Assembly: GCA_029263175.1 (NCBI GenBank)
Contig: JAJCXZ010000026.1
Span: 124,001 to 188,000, forward strand
Direction: 5' to 3'
Source: Acidimicrobiales bacterium
Lineage (GTDB): Bacteria; Actinomycetota; Acidimicrobiia; Acidimicrobiales; Aldehydirespiratoraceae
DNA length: 64,000 nucleotides
Position numbers and translations under genes: made by a program. The notes under the pieces were generated by a model that saw nothing but the letters and a program-made list of their open reading frames with translations, had not been told where the DNA came from and did not search any database. Below, piece by piece: positions 9,163-19,298 of the stretch. Every line of letters starts with the position of its first letter. Positions within the stretch are counted from its first letter, which is position 1.

Positions 9163-9865
9163 CGTGCTCTTGCGAACCGGTCTCTGGCTCGGCGAGCAGG
9201 CGATAACCCGAGCCGATGACCGTCTCGATCATTTGCGCCTCGTCGCCATCGGAGAGCTTCCGTCGCAATGTTCCCACCGTGACCCTCACCGTGTTGGTGA
9301 ATGGATCGGCGTGTTCGTCCCACACGTGTTCGAGCAAATGCTCCTGCGACAACACTTGGTCGACGTGGGACATGAAATAGCGGAGCAAGGCGAATTCTTT
9401 GGCTGTGAGGTCGAGCTCACGCGCCCCGCGACGCGCACGATGCTTGGCATCATCGAGCTCGACATCACCAACCTGGAGGACAGAGGTGGACCGCGCCGCC
9501 TCGCGTCGCAAGAGGGAGCGGACTCGCGCCGTCAGCTCACCGAAGGCGAATGGTTTGACGAGATAGTCGTCCGCGCCGTGGTCGAGGCCGGCGATTCGAT
9601 CCTCGATGCCGTCGCGAGCGGTCAGCATCAGCACTCGGGGCGGCACACCCTCTGGTGGGTCCTCCCGGAGCCGCTCGCAAACCTCGAGACCATCGATGCC
9701 AGGCATGGTCACGTCGAGGCACACCAGGTCGTAGGGCGTCAGCGACGCCTTGTCGAGTGCAGACTCGCCATCGTGAGCAATGTCGACTGCATAGCCCTCG
9801 CGACGCAGGCCTCGAGCCACCGCATCAGCAAGCTCAACCTCGTCGTCGACCACCAGAATCCGCAT
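9155..9865 (-). CDS. OmpR/MprA-like response regulator
   Basis: 236 aa. The receiver domain starts MRILVVDDEVELADAV, with the phosphorylation Asp in YDLVCLDVTMPGIDG and the conserved Lys in DYLVKPF. A winged-helix OmpR effector domain follows (ELDLTAKEFALLRYFM, TVRVTVGTLRRKL). First gene of the regulator-kinase-HtrA operon. The reading frame opens further upstream to 10189, but homology starts at the ATG at 9865. Confidence 0.95.
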   Translation of the reverse strand: MRILVVDDEVELADAVARGLRREGYAVDIAHDGESALDKASLTPYDLVCLDVTMPGIDGLEVCERLREDPPEGVPPRVLMLTARDGIEDRIAGLDHGADDYLVKPFAFGELTARVRSLLRREAARSTSVLQVGDVELDDAKHRARRGARELDLTAKEFALLRYFMSHVDQVLSQEHLLEHVWDEHADPFTNTVRVTVGTLRRKLSDGDEAQMIETVIGSGYRLLAEPETGSQEHDG

Positions 9866-9872
9866 GGTGACG

Positions 9873-9878
9873 ACGCTA
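9873..9878 (-). promoter_or_regulatory. Probable minus-10 box of the regulator-kinase operon
   Basis: Reads TAGCGT on the minus strand and lies 7 nt before the ATG at 9865, so the transcript would be leaderless or nearly so. The 179-bp region 9866-10044 must also hold the promoter for the divergent MoxR operon. Confidence 0.45.
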
Positions 9879-10044
9879 CCCGTCGGCAAGGGACCGGGAC
9901 GGACTTGATTCTTTCGCTCCGTCTTATGGGACGACTGCGTATCGTGCGGCGAGTCAGCCGAGCGCGTGTGTGGCATCGTTCGCAAGCGCACCATGTCCGG
10001 GCGAAAGTCAGCGTAAGCCCCGGCGACAGAACAAGGACGAGATC

Positions 10045-11046
10045 TTGAGCGACACCAATCACGACGGCCAACCGTCACTCGAACGAGCACTCGTCGAGCT
10101 TCGTCGGGTAATCGTCGGCCAGGAACGATTGGTCGAACGTCTACTGATCTCTCTGGTCGCCCGCGGGCACTGCCTTCTCGAAGGCCCACCCGGGCTGGCC
10201 AAGACCCTCGCCGTGCGCACGCTCGCCGATACCACCGGCGGCTCCTTCGCCCGGGTGCAGTTCACCCCCGACCTCTTGCCCGCCGACATCATCGGCACTC
10301 GCATCTTTCGCACATCAACCGAGGAGTTCGACGTCGAACTCGGCCCCGTGTTCGCGAACTTCGTGCTCGCTGATGAGATCAACCGGGCGCCCGCCAAGGT
10401 CCAATCCGCCCTGTTGGAGGTCATGGCCGAGCACCAGGTCACCATCGGTGGCCAATCACACGCCGTCCCCGAACCGTTCCTCGTACTCGCCACCCAGAAC
10501 CCGATCGAGTCCGAGGGCGTCTACGCACTCCCCGAGGCCCAGCGCGACCGCTTCCTCATGAAGGTCCTGGTCGACTACCCGACTCCCGCCGAGGAGCTCG
10601 AGATCGTGCGACGGATGGGCGTGGCTCCCCCATCAGCGACTCAGGTGCTCGACCCCGAGATCATCCTCGCCCTGCAGCACCAGGCCGACGAGACGATCGT
10701 CGACCAGGGTGTCCTCGACTATGCCGTCAATCTGGTGCTTGCCACCCGCAACCCCGCCGCCTTCGAACTCGATGACCTCGTTGGCATGATCGACTACGGC
10801 GCCAGCCCTCGAGCGTCGCTCGGCCTCGTTGCCGCCGGCCGGGCCCTGGCCCTCATGCGGGGCCGGGACTACGTGGTTCCCCAGGACGTCTTCGACATTG
10901 CCCCCGACGTCCTCCGCCATCGTCTTGTGCTCTCCTATGAAGCGCTGGCCGCCGACCTCGACGTCGAACAGATCCTGGTGCGGATCCTGTCGACGGTGCC
11001 CGCCCCGGTCATTTCGCCGACCACCCAGGATCCCGCCCGCTCGTGA
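10045..11046 (+). CDS. MoxR-family AAA+ ATPase
   Basis: 333 aa from a TTG at 10045 that has an AAGGA ribosome binding site 8 nt before it. Walker A is GPPGLAKT near residue 46, Walker B VLADEINRAPAKVQ near 111, sensor 1 LATQNPIE near 155. The C-terminal lid domain is present. MoxR proteins act as chaperones that load metal cofactors or remodel complexes, working with DUF58 and VWA partners, which follow here with 4-nt overlaps. Confidence 0.9.
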   Translation: MSDTNHDGQPSLERALVELRRVIVGQERLVERLLISLVARGHCLLEGPPGLAKTLAVRTLADTTGGSFARVQFTPDLLPADIIGTRIFRTSTEEFDVELGPVFANFVLADEINRAPAKVQSALLEVMAEHQVTIGGQSHAVPEPFLVLATQNPIESEGVYALPEAQRDRFLMKVLVDYPTPAEELEIVRRMGVAPPSATQVLDPEIILALQHQADETIVDQGVLDYAVNLVLATRNPAAFELDDLVGMIDYGASPRASLGLVAAGRALALMRGRDYVVPQDVFDIAPDVLRHRLVLSYEALAADLDVEQILVRILSTVPAPVISPTTQDPARS

Positions 11047-11984
11047 CGCCGATGCAGGACCACCAGGTCGACGACCGGTCCCGGGCTGTCCTTCGCCGCC
11101 TGGAACTCGACGTCACCAGACGTCTCGATGGTCTCCTCCAAGGGGACTACCGGGGACTCGTGTCCGGCCTCGGCTCTGAGCCGGGCGAGGCTCGTGCCTA
11201 CGCCCCCGGCGACGACGTTCGCCGCATCGACTGGAGCGTCACTGCGAGGATGCAGGAGACGCACGTCCGCGACACCGTTGCCGATCGCGAGCTCGAGACC
11301 TCGGTTCTCGTCGATGTCTCGCCCAGCCTCACCTTCGGCACTGCTCAGCGCACCAAGGCAGATCTCGCCCTCGCCGCGGTGGCCGCCATCGGGTTTCTCA
11401 CCGACCGGGTGGGGAACCGGCTCGGTGCCGTCGCCACCGACGGGCAGCGGATCCATGAGTTCCGCACCGGCACCGGCCGCCGCAACGTTCTTGCGCTCCT
11501 CCACCGGATCCACCGGCTGTCCCAGGTCGAACCCCGACGAGCCGAGTCGGGCGACCGTGGATCCTTGGCCGAAGGCCTGCACCGCATCGCCGGGCCCCAG
11601 CATCGAGGCGGGCTCGCAGTGGTGATCTCCGACCTGCTCGACGACGGCTGGGAGCAACCACTCCGCAGAGTGTGTCAACGCCACGACACCCTGGTTTTGG
11701 AGATCGTGGATCCGCGCGAACTCGAGTTCCCGAATGTCGGCGTGATCGAACTCCGGGACCAGGAGACCGGCGCGATCCGCGAGATCGACACAAGGAACCG
11801 AAAACTCCGCGACCGCTTCGCCGAAGCGGGCCGCCAACGCTTGGCTGACCACGCCGATGCCGTTCGAAGGGCCGGGGCCGATCACCTCGTGCTCCGCACT
11901 GATCGAGACTGGGTTGTCGATCTTGCCGTGTTCGTCGACCGCCGTCGCCGGAGCGGACGAGTGAATCGACAGGCGCGAACATGA
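11043..11984 (+). CDS. DUF58 domain protein, MoxR operon
   Basis: 313 aa, GTG start overlapping the stop of the MoxR gene (GTGA). The family signature is clear: EARAYAPGDDVRRIDWSVTA near residue 50, followed by a VWA-like part (VLVDVSPSLTFG). No membrane segment. DUF58 proteins partner MoxR ATPases. Function in this organism unknown; the operon resembles aerotolerance (Bat)-type loci. Confidence 0.85.
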   Translation: MTPMQDHQVDDRSRAVLRRLELDVTRRLDGLLQGDYRGLVSGLGSEPGEARAYAPGDDVRRIDWSVTARMQETHVRDTVADRELETSVLVDVSPSLTFGTAQRTKADLALAAVAAIGFLTDRVGNRLGAVATDGQRIHEFRTGTGRRNVLALLHRIHRLSQVEPRRAESGDRGSLAEGLHRIAGPQHRGGLAVVISDLLDDGWEQPLRRVCQRHDTLVLEIVDPRELEFPNVGVIELRDQETGAIREIDTRNRKLRDRFAEAGRQRLADHADAVRRAGADHLVLRTDRDWVVDLAVFVDRRRRSGRVNRQART

Positions 11985-12958
11985 GCTTCCTCTCCCCCGG
12001 CTGGCTCTGGGTGCTCCTCGCGCCGGGCGCGCTCGGCATCGCCTATGGGCTCGTCCAGCGTCGACGCGGCACCTACGCACTTCGATTCTCCGCCACGAGC
12101 CTTCTCGACACGGTTGCGCCCAAACGACCGGGCTGGCGGCGACATGTGGTGGCCACGCTTTTCCTGTCGGTCGCAGCGCTGATGATCGTGTCGCTCGCCG
12201 ACCCCGTCACCGAGGAGGAGGTCCCTCGGGAACGAGCCATCGTGATGCTCACCATCGATACTTCACTCTCCATGGGAGCCGAAGACGTCGCACCGACCCG
12301 CATCGACGCGGCGAAGGAAGCAGCCGTGGCGTTTCTCAACAATGCGCCGGACGGCGTCGACGTTGGCCTCATCTCCTTTCACGAGACGCCCATCGTCCAG
12401 GTACCGCCTACCGCAGATCGTGCCGCGGTCATCGAGGCCGTCCAAGATCTCGAGTTGGGTCCGTTCACCAACACCGGCGACGCCATCTCGACCTCGATCA
12501 CCAGCCTCGAACGCACGCTCGATGGCCTGCTCGTCGACGATGACAGTCCCCCACCGGCAGTTGTCGTCCTCCTCTCCGACGGCGAACCGACCGTCGGTCG
12601 ACCGATCGAGACTGCGATCGCCGAGGCCGTTCTCGCCCGTATCCCGGTGGCCACCGTGGCACTCGGAACCGAGTTCGGCGAAGTAACGGTGGAGGACCCC
12701 GACATCCCGGGTCAGTTCGAGGTCGTGCCGGTCCCCGTCAACGAAGACTCACTGCGTGTCGTGGCGGAGGAAACGGGCGGCAGCTTCTTCGCCACTTCAT
12801 CGCCGGAGGAACTTGCCGAGGTCTACAACGACATCGGCACGGCAATCGGATTCGAGTTGGTCGACCGAGACATCAGTGACCGATTCGTGGTCCTGGCGCT
12901 CGCCGCCGCGCTTCTCACGTCGGTGCTCAGCCTGAGCTGGTTCCAGCGCCTGCCGTAG
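11981..12958 (+). CDS. VWA-domain membrane protein, BatA-like
   Basis: 325 aa. Starts with ATG overlapping the previous stop (ATGA). Membrane segments lie at ~5-22 and ~51-70 and at the C-terminus (FVVLALAAALLTSVLSLSWF). The extracytoplasmic VWA domain has an intact MIDAS: TIDTSLSMG (DxSxS), a Thr in NTGDAI and LLSDGEP. Third gene of the MoxR operon. Its 3' end overlaps the convergent polyketide synthase gene by 32 bp. Confidence 0.88.
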   Translation: MSFLSPGWLWVLLAPGALGIAYGLVQRRRGTYALRFSATSLLDTVAPKRPGWRRHVVATLFLSVAALMIVSLADPVTEEEVPRERAIVMLTIDTSLSMGAEDVAPTRIDAAKEAAVAFLNNAPDGVDVGLISFHETPIVQVPPTADRAAVIEAVQDLELGPFTNTGDAISTSITSLERTLDGLLVDDDSPPPAVVVLLSDGEPTVGRPIETAIAEAVLARIPVATVALGTEFGEVTVEDPDIPGQFEVVPVPVNEDSLRVVAEETGGSFFATSSPEELAEVYNDIGTAIGFELVDRDISDRFVVLALAAALLTSVLSLSWFQRLP

Positions 12959-15900
12959 TCCCGGCGACGCGGACCTGCTCGGGCCGCAACACATCGCTGA
13001 TGGCGTCCACCAGTTGGCTCACGTTGGGTTCGAGCACGAGAGTCGCGTGATCTCCGGCGACTGACACCAGCTGGAAGCCGTCGGTCACGACATCGGACCA
13101 TCCGTAGGTCTCGTCGAGCAACGAGAACGCCCAGAACACGGTTTCGGCACGGAGGAGCACTACCCGCCCTGCCCAGGGTCGCCGCACGTAGTTCGCCGCC
13201 ACGGCCGCGAAGTGGTCCTCGAGATGCAGTTCTCGGAGATCGTTCGGCACGGTTTCGTCGGCGGCGAGGATCCGGCGGAGCCGATCCCGAGCCTCGTTCG
13301 CGATGCGGGCGGCCTTGCGTCCCTCCAGAATATCGCGGGGGTATCCGGTGGGGTTGCGAACGAACTCGCCAATCACGTGAGCAAGACTCGAGCGCCGCAT
13401 CTCGAACTTCGGCGGGAACGTGTCGAGCAACAAGACCAACTCGATTGCATCGCCGGCGTCGCGTGCCTGGCGTGCCATCTCGAACGCAACGAGGCCACCG
13501 CCCGAGTAGCCCGCGAACCGGTACGGGCCCTCCGGTTGCACAGTGCGTACGTCAGCGAGATAGGCCGCGGCCATTGCCTCGATCGATTCGAGGGGTCGGG
13601 TGATGCCGTCGATACCGCGAGCTTGGAGGCCATAGAACGGTTGGTCGCGTCCCATCGCCAGCGCAAGATCTCGGAAGTTGAGAACGTTGCCGCCCGCGCC
13701 ATGGACACAGAACACCGGCGTCCTGTCGCCGCCCTTCTGGATCGTGACCAGGGACTTCGGGGGGCCGTCGGTGACATCTACCGGAGAGTCGTCGGATCCG
13801 AGTCGGCCGGCCAACACCGCCGCGCATTGGGCCACCGTCGGCGCTTCGAACAGGGTCGAGATCTCGAGATCGATCGCAAACTTCTTGCGGATCCGGGTGA
13901 ACAGGCGAACGGCGATCAGCGATTGCCCACCCAGCTCGAAGAAGTCATCGTCGCGGCCGACTCGGTCGACACCCAGCAGGTCACGCCACATCGCTGCGAG
14001 TTCGATCTCGAACGGCGAGGCCGGTTCGGCGAACTCAGACTCGAGGTCGGGACGGGCATAGTGAATCGGCGACGCTCCGGTACCGCCTCCGGCCTCGGCG
14101 TCGACATGAGCACGCCACAAATCGACGTCCACTGAACTGGCGACGACCTGAGGCCCCAGATCCACAGCCAGTAGGCGATCAAGTGCTTCGGCGCCTTCCT
14201 CCGGTTCGATGCCTTCACGAAGAGCATCCACAATCGGGCTCTTGGATTGGACGGTGCCGACCGAGCGAGGCGACCCGAAGGAGCCATCGACGTCGACTCG
14301 CCGCATGGTGAAACCTGTGATCTCGGCGGCCACGACTCCACCCTCATCACAGATGGTCGCGTCGAATACGGCCAGATCTCGGGTGTCGCTGTCCCGCAGT
14401 CGAATATGGGTTCGAGCGTCAGCAGGGATCGGGGAGAAGGAGAGCGCCCGACTGTAGGAGAGGGGCACGAAGAACGATGACTTCTGATCGAAGCCCGGGA
14501 TCAGGGCTTGAGCTGACCCGATGGCAATGTCGAGGACTCCGGGATGCAGCCAGAGCTCGGTTGTCTCGGACCGGAAGGCTTCCGGCATCACCGTGCGCAC
14601 CACGGCTTCACGGGTGCCGTAGCTGACCCGCCGGAGATTGCCCCACCGAGGCCCGAACTCCATGAACGGCTGGTCGGAGTAGCCGTCGAAGTCGTCGACC
14701 TGAGCCGCGCAGCGCGCTTCGATTGCAGCAATGTCCAGAGCAGCAGGCGGTACCACGTCGGAGCCGAGCGCGGTCGCGGTCGCGGTGGCGTGCGTGACAA
14801 GCCCGTCTCCACTTGTGATCGTCACCGAGCCATCGGCTTCGACCGACAGGTGGAGCTCGCGGGTTTCGTTGGCCCCGACCTCGAATGGGGTGAGGAAGAA
14901 GACGTCTTCGAGGCGACTCGGTCCCCTGCCCGCGACCGCACCACGGATCAGCTCGACAAAGCCCGTGCCGGGGATCAGCGCGTCGCCACCGCGTACAACG
15001 TGCTCGGCGAGCAGCCAACTGCTGGACCGGTTCAGGTTGGCGTACATGACGATCGTGTCGTCGTGCACGCCGAGCGGCTCGAGCATTCGGGTCGGGTGAC
15101 CCGATGTCGTCGCTGATCCCGCACCCTCACCGTTGCCCTCGATGCTCTCGATCGCTTCTACGGCCATCCCGACCTCGCGCCACGCGTTCCAATTCACGAC
15201 CACGGCACGCGTCGACGTGTCGCGGTTTTTCGCCGCCGCGAAAGCGTCGAGGAAGGCATTGGCAGCGGTGTAGTCGACCTGACCGGGCAGTCCGAGGAGG
15301 GAGCTCACCGACGAACAGAGCACCATCAACTCGGGCGGCGACTTCTGGAGCAGCTCATCAAGGATCAGCAGGCCCCGGACCTTGATGTCGATGACGGGTG
15401 AACCCGGTTGCGGTGAACGCAACTCGATCAGGGCGTCCTGAAGAACGCCGGCGGTGTGGATCACGCCGGTGATCGCCCCATGCTGACGCACGACCCGCCG
15501 AAGCAGCGAATCCATCGTCGAACGATCCGTGATGTCGGCCGATTCCACCAGCACCGTGCAACCGCGTTCGCGGATGGCGGCGACGGCATCGAGACGCCGA
15601 CGTTCGCGCGGCGAGGCATCAGGGGTGTCCGCCGCCAACGGAGTACGTCCGATCAGCACGATCGTGGCGCCCGGCGCCGTCTCCGCGATGCGGTTGGCAA
15701 CCGTGAGCCCGATTCCGCCGAGGCCACCGGTGATGAGATATGTCCCGTCGGCTCGCCACGGGGAGTCTGATTGGGCAGGGATCGTGATCGACTCGAGACC
15801 GAGTTCGAAGCGTTCTCGGCCGCGCCAGGCCACGACGGGACCGTTGCGGCTGTCGCCGGCGGCGCCTTCACGAACGAGCGCATCGACAGTCGCCTCAACG

Positions 15901-18900
15901 GTTTCCATCGCCAGATCGACGGCCACCGCGGAAACCTGGCCGAGCTCACGCGGGATCACACGGCTCGCGCCGTGCATCAGCGCTCGGCTCGGATCAAGCG
16001 GCTCGTTGTGGCTGACGTCGTGCACTCCGGTGGTGGCCACGACGAGCCGCATCGGCTTGTGTAGCCCCGAGATCGCGCGTGCGAAGAACACGAGGCTGGC
16101 GTAATCCGTCTCGACGGCCGCATCAAGCCGGCCCAGCGCCGTGGTTCTCGAGCGCCGGCCGGTGGATCGCTCGGTTGTCCCGGCGAGATGGAAGACCTCG
16201 GCGGGGTGGAGCCCGCGGCTCGAGAGGCCCTGGACAAAGCCGACCCAGTCTTCGAGGCGCCCGGGATCGAGCCGACACGAGTCATCGTCGACCCAGCGAT
16301 AGCGGGTGTCGAACCCCACGGTGACGACGCGTTGGCCGCGTGCTCGAAGTCTCTCCGCGAGCGCTGCCGCGGCCGGGGCGGCATCGTCGAGAATCAACGA
16401 CACATCGGTTTCCGGACCACTGGGCGCGGCAAGTGATGGCGGCACGGATCGGGTCCACTGCGGTACCGCGAACCAGGACGACAGCTCATGGCGCTTCCGG
16501 AGAGGTCCGGCGGCCGCCGTCGGTGCCGACGGCTCGTCCGGGTCGACCCAATACCGCTCGTGCTCGAACGGGGTGGGAGGTAGAGAAAGCCGGCGCCGCC
16601 CGGCGCCGGTAAGGGCAGCGGAGCCGAGTTCGACCCCGACCGTCCAGGCAGTGGCGAGGGCATGAAGGAAGACCGTGACATCGTCTGCGTCCTCCTTCGG
16701 ATGACGCAGCGTCGTGATACCGGTGGACGAGCCTGGCGCGGCCCGCGCCAGCGAAACCATCGAACGACCCGGGCCGATCTCGATGAGCACACGACTCCGG
16801 GCGGCAATGCTCTCGTCCGCCACCAAGGTGGAGATGCCATCGTGGAACCGAACCGGCTCACGAAGGTGGCGGACCCAGTACTCGGGGTCGGTCACAACAC
16901 CATCGGCGACCCATTCTCCGGTGAGGTTGGAGATGAGCCCCGTTGTCGGCTCGCTCAACTCGATCGTGCGACAGAACGCTCGGAACTCGTCCAGAATCGG
17001 ATCGAGCATCGCCGAGTGACCGGCCACCTGGATGTGAACCCGGAGACAGTCGATGTCGTCGGCGGCGAGCGCCGACTCCAAGTCCTCGAGCAACGGCACG
17101 GGGCCCGATGCAACAGCGGAGGTCGGGCTATTGATGGACGCAATGCTCAAACCCTCCGGCAAGCGCTCCAGCAGTGCCTGCTCGCTGAGCGACACGCTGA
17201 GCATGCCGCCCGGCGGCAACGTCTCGAACAAACGCCCGCGCAGAGCGACCAGTGCAAGGGCATCCTCGATCGACATGACGCCGGCCCGGCAGGCAGCTAC
17301 GTACTCCCCGGCGCTGTGCCCGATGTGGCAATCAGCTACGACACCGTAGGACTCGAGCAACTCGCCCATGGCCCAGCCGGTGGCCACGAGAACCGGGAGG
17401 GAGAGCGACGGAGCCTGGAGCGCCTTGTCGGCGATGTCCAGACTCTCGTCCTGGTACATGAACGAGCGAAGGTCGCCACCGAGTTGGGGGCTGATGAAGT
17501 CAGCACAGCGATCGATGGCGGCGCGATAGACCGGCTCGGTCTGGTAGAGCCCCCGTCCCATGTTGATGTACTGAGCCCCTCCACCAGGCATCATGAATGC
17601 GACGATCGGAGCGGTCGAGGATGACGTTCCCTGTGCTACGGCAGGCCCAGCGGTCCGGTCCTCCAGGAGAGCGGCGATCGCATCGGCGACGGAGTGGGCG
17701 ACGAATGCTCGCCGTGAGCGACCACGTTCGCGTCCTTCGAACAGCGTGTAGGAAACATCAGCGAGCGAAGTGGCGGGGTTGTCGTCGAGGAAGGATCCGA
17801 GACGGGTGCAGAGTTCACCCACACTCGCCTCGGACCGGGCCGAGATCGGCACGATCCGGGGTTTGGCCGTGTCAGGGGCGGAGGCGGGCGCGAGACCGAC
17901 CGGCGCTTCCTCGAGCAGGACGTGGGCGTTCGTGCCTCCGGCGCCCAGCGAGGTCACGCCTGCGATTCGCGGCTTTCCACCGGTGTCCCAGGGACGAAGA
18001 GTGTCATTGACGACGAAGGGACTGTTGGCGAAATCGATTCGGGGGTTGGGTGACTCGTAGTTGACGCTCGGTGGGAGTTCGGCGTGCTGCAGCGCCATCG
18101 CGGTCTTGATCACTGCCGCAACACCTGCCGCTTCACCCAGATGACCGATATTCGCCTTGAGCGAGCCGAGAGCACAGAACTGCGTGTCAGCGGTGTGCTC
18201 CCGGAACGCTTCGGTGGCACCGGCGACCTCGATGGGGTCACCGATGATCGTGCCTGTGCCGTGGGCTTCGAGATAGCTGACCTCGGATGCATCCACACCG
18301 CTGACAGCGAGCGCCTCGGCGATCACCCGAGCCTGGCCGCCAACGCTCGGTGCGAGATAGCCGACCTTGTCGTTGCCGTCGTTGTTGATCGCCGAGCCGC
18401 GGATGATCGCGATGACGGTGTCGCCATCGGCGACGGCGTCAGCCAGCGGCTTGAGCAGCACGGCTCCGGCGCCATCGGAGAGAACCGTCCCCGCGGCGTG
18501 GGCGTCGAAGGGGCGGCAATGCCCATCCGGCGAGAGGACCTCGCCCTCGCGATAGACGTAGCCCTCCAGTTGGCGAGGGGCGATCACTGCGCCACCGGCC
18601 AGGGCCATGTCGCATTCGCCACTCAGGATGCTCTGGCAGGCGAGATGGATCGCGACAAGGGTTGAACTGCATGCCGTTTGGACGTTCAAGCTCGGCCCCT
18701 CGAGGTTGAACTCGTACGACACTCGCGTGGCAAGAAAGTTGGTGTCGTTGCCGGTGTGGCGGATGAGCCACTCGCCGACAGCCTCCGTCATGGCGGCGTT
18801 GCCGAGAACGTTCTTGAACATGTACTCGGGAGCACCGCAGCTGGCGAACACGCCAACCGCACCTTCGATCTGACCGGGGGCATACCCGGCTCGTTCGAAG

Positions 18901-19214
18901 GTCTCATACGCACATTCGAGAAAGACTCGGTGCTGCGGGTCGAAGACGGCGGCATCGCGGGGGCTCATGTTGAACAGACCGGCATCGAAGAGATCGGTGT
19001 CGTCGAGCGGCGCGGCACGGGCGACATACCCTGGAGCCCGGATCTCATCGAGAGAGACGCCGGCGGTGACCATCTCGTCCTCGGTCAGGTCGCGGACCGA
19101 TTCCACGCCGTTGCGAATGTTCTGCCAGAACTGTTCGATCGTGGACGCGCCCGCGAAACGGCCGGCCATCGAGACAATGGCGACAGACCCCTCGAGCCGT
19201 TCATCGATCGTCAC
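12927..19214 (-). CDS. Type I polyketide synthase, KS-AT-KR-DH-ACP-TE
   Basis: 2095 aa from the GTG at 19214 (GGGAG 10 nt before). Ketosynthase ~8-430 has TACSSTLVA (Cys), EAHGTGT and NIGHLGEAAG (His). Acyltransferase ~520-830 has GHSAGEY. Ketoreductase ~1150-1340 has TGGLGGIG, CSSVSS and DYTAAN. Dehydratase ~1395-1670 has LLAEHVVRGGDALIPG and LDIAIGSAQ. ACP has ELGGQSL near 1765. Thioesterase has GYSGGG near 1905 and GDHATLV. No enoylreductase. KR lying before DH is not the usual order. The DH His-motif has one extra residue before Pro. It would add one ketide unit, reduce and dehydrate it, and release the product. Divergent from the NRPS gene 84 bp away. An upstream frame extends to 19358 but would overlap the NRPS start. 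Confidence 0.93.
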   Translation of the reverse strand: MTIDERLEGSVAIVSMAGRFAGASTIEQFWQNIRNGVESVRDLTEDEMVTAGVSLDEIRAPGYVARAAPLDDTDLFDAGLFNMSPRDAAVFDPQHRVFLECAYETFERAGYAPGQIEGAVGVFASCGAPEYMFKNVLGNAAMTEAVGEWLIRHTGNDTNFLATRVSYEFNLEGPSLNVQTACSSTLVAIHLACQSILSGECDMALAGGAVIAPRQLEGYVYREGEVLSPDGHCRPFDAHAAGTVLSDGAGAVLLKPLADAVADGDTVIAIIRGSAINNDGNDKVGYLAPSVGGQARVIAEALAVSGVDASEVSYLEAHGTGTIIGDPIEVAGATEAFREHTADTQFCALGSLKANIGHLGEAAGVAAVIKTAMALQHAELPPSVNYESPNPRIDFANSPFVVNDTLRPWDTGGKPRIAGVTSLGAGGTNAHVLLEEAPVGLAPASAPDTAKPRIVPISARSEASVGELCTRLGSFLDDNPATSLADVSYTLFEGRERGRSRRAFVAHSVADAIAALLEDRTAGPAVAQGTSSSTAPIVAFMMPGGGAQYINMGRGLYQTEPVYRAAIDRCADFISPQLGGDLRSFMYQDESLDIADKALQAPSLSLPVLVATGWAMGELLESYGVVADCHIGHSAGEYVAACRAGVMSIEDALALVALRGRLFETLPPGGMLSVSLSEQALLERLPEGLSIASINSPTSAVASGPVPLLEDLESALAADDIDCLRVHIQVAGHSAMLDPILDEFRAFCRTIELSEPTTGLISNLTGEWVADGVVTDPEYWVRHLREPVRFHDGISTLVADESIAARSRVLIEIGPGRSMVSLARAAPGSSTGITTLRHPKEDADDVTVFLHALATAWTVGVELGSAALTGAGRRRLSLPPTPFEHERYWVDPDEPSAPTAAAGPLRKRHELSSWFAVPQWTRSVPPSLAAPSGPETDVSLILDDAAPAAAALAERLRARGQRVVTVGFDTRYRWVDDDSCRLDPGRLEDWVGFVQGLSSRGLHPAEVFHLAGTTERSTGRRSRTTALGRLDAAVETDYASLVFFARAISGLHKPMRLVVATTGVHDVSHNEPLDPSRALMHGASRVIPRELGQVSAVAVDLAMETVEATVDALVREGAAGDSRNGPVVAWRGRERFELGLESITIPAQSDSPWRADGTYLITGGLGGIGLTVANRIAETAPGATIVLIGRTPLAADTPDASPRERRRLDAVAAIRERGCTVLVESADITDRSTMDSLLRRVVRQHGAITGVIHTAGVLQDALIELRSPQPGSPVIDIKVRGLLILDELLQKSPPELMVLCSSVSSLLGLPGQVDYTAANAFLDAFAAAKNRDTSTRAVVVNWNAWREVGMAVEAIESIEGNGEGAGSATTSGHPTRMLEPLGVHDDTIVMYANLNRSSSWLLAEHVVRGGDALIPGTGFVELIRGAVAGRGPSRLEDVFFLTPFEVGANETRELHLSVEADGSVTITSGDGLVTHATATATALGSDVVPPAALDIAAIEARCAAQVDDFDGYSDQPFMEFGPRWGNLRRVSYGTREAVVRTVMPEAFRSETTELWLHPGVLDIAIGSAQALIPGFDQKSSFFVPLSYSRALSFSPIPADARTHIRLRDSDTRDLAVFDATICDEGGVVAAEITGFTMRRVDVDGSFGSPRSVGTVQSKSPIVDALREGIEPEEGAEALDRLLAVDLGPQVVASSVDVDLWRAHVDAEAGGGTGASPIHYARPDLESEFAEPASPFEIELAAMWRDLLGVDRVGRDDDFFELGGQSLIAVRLFTRIRKKFAIDLEISTLFEAPTVAQCAAVLAGRLGSDDSPVDVTDGPPKSLVTIQKGGDRTPVFCVHGAGGNVLNFRDLALAMGRDQPFYGLQARGIDGITRPLESIEAMAAAYLADVRTVQPEGPYRFAGYSGGGLVAFEMARQARDAGDAIELVLLLDTFPPKFEMRRSSLAHVIGEFVRNPTGYPRDILEGRKAARIANEARDRLRRILAADETVPNDLRELHLEDHFAAVAANYVRRPWAGRVVLLRAETVFWAFSLLDETYGWSDVVTDGFQLVSVAGDHATLVLEPNVSQLVDAISDVLRPEQVRVAGTTAGAGTSSG

Positions 19215-19298
19215 TGACAACTCACTCCCAATCCGGCCCTCCTCCTCAATCGGCCGATTGACCGATCCGTTGAGAGGCGCGGAGATATCGTCGCACGG
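19215..19298. promoter_or_regulatory. Shared divergent promoter region of the PKS and NRPS genes
   Basis: Only 84 bp separate the chosen PKS start (GTG at 19214) and the NRPS ATG at 19299. Both promoters must lie here or within the opposing gene starts, so the two genes are probably co-regulated. I see no clear palindrome and no regulator gene next to it. Confidence 0.5.

Noticed and set aside
16662-17624. 320-aa plus-strand frame within the PKS gene
   Set aside because: Antisense shadow of the acyltransferase domain.
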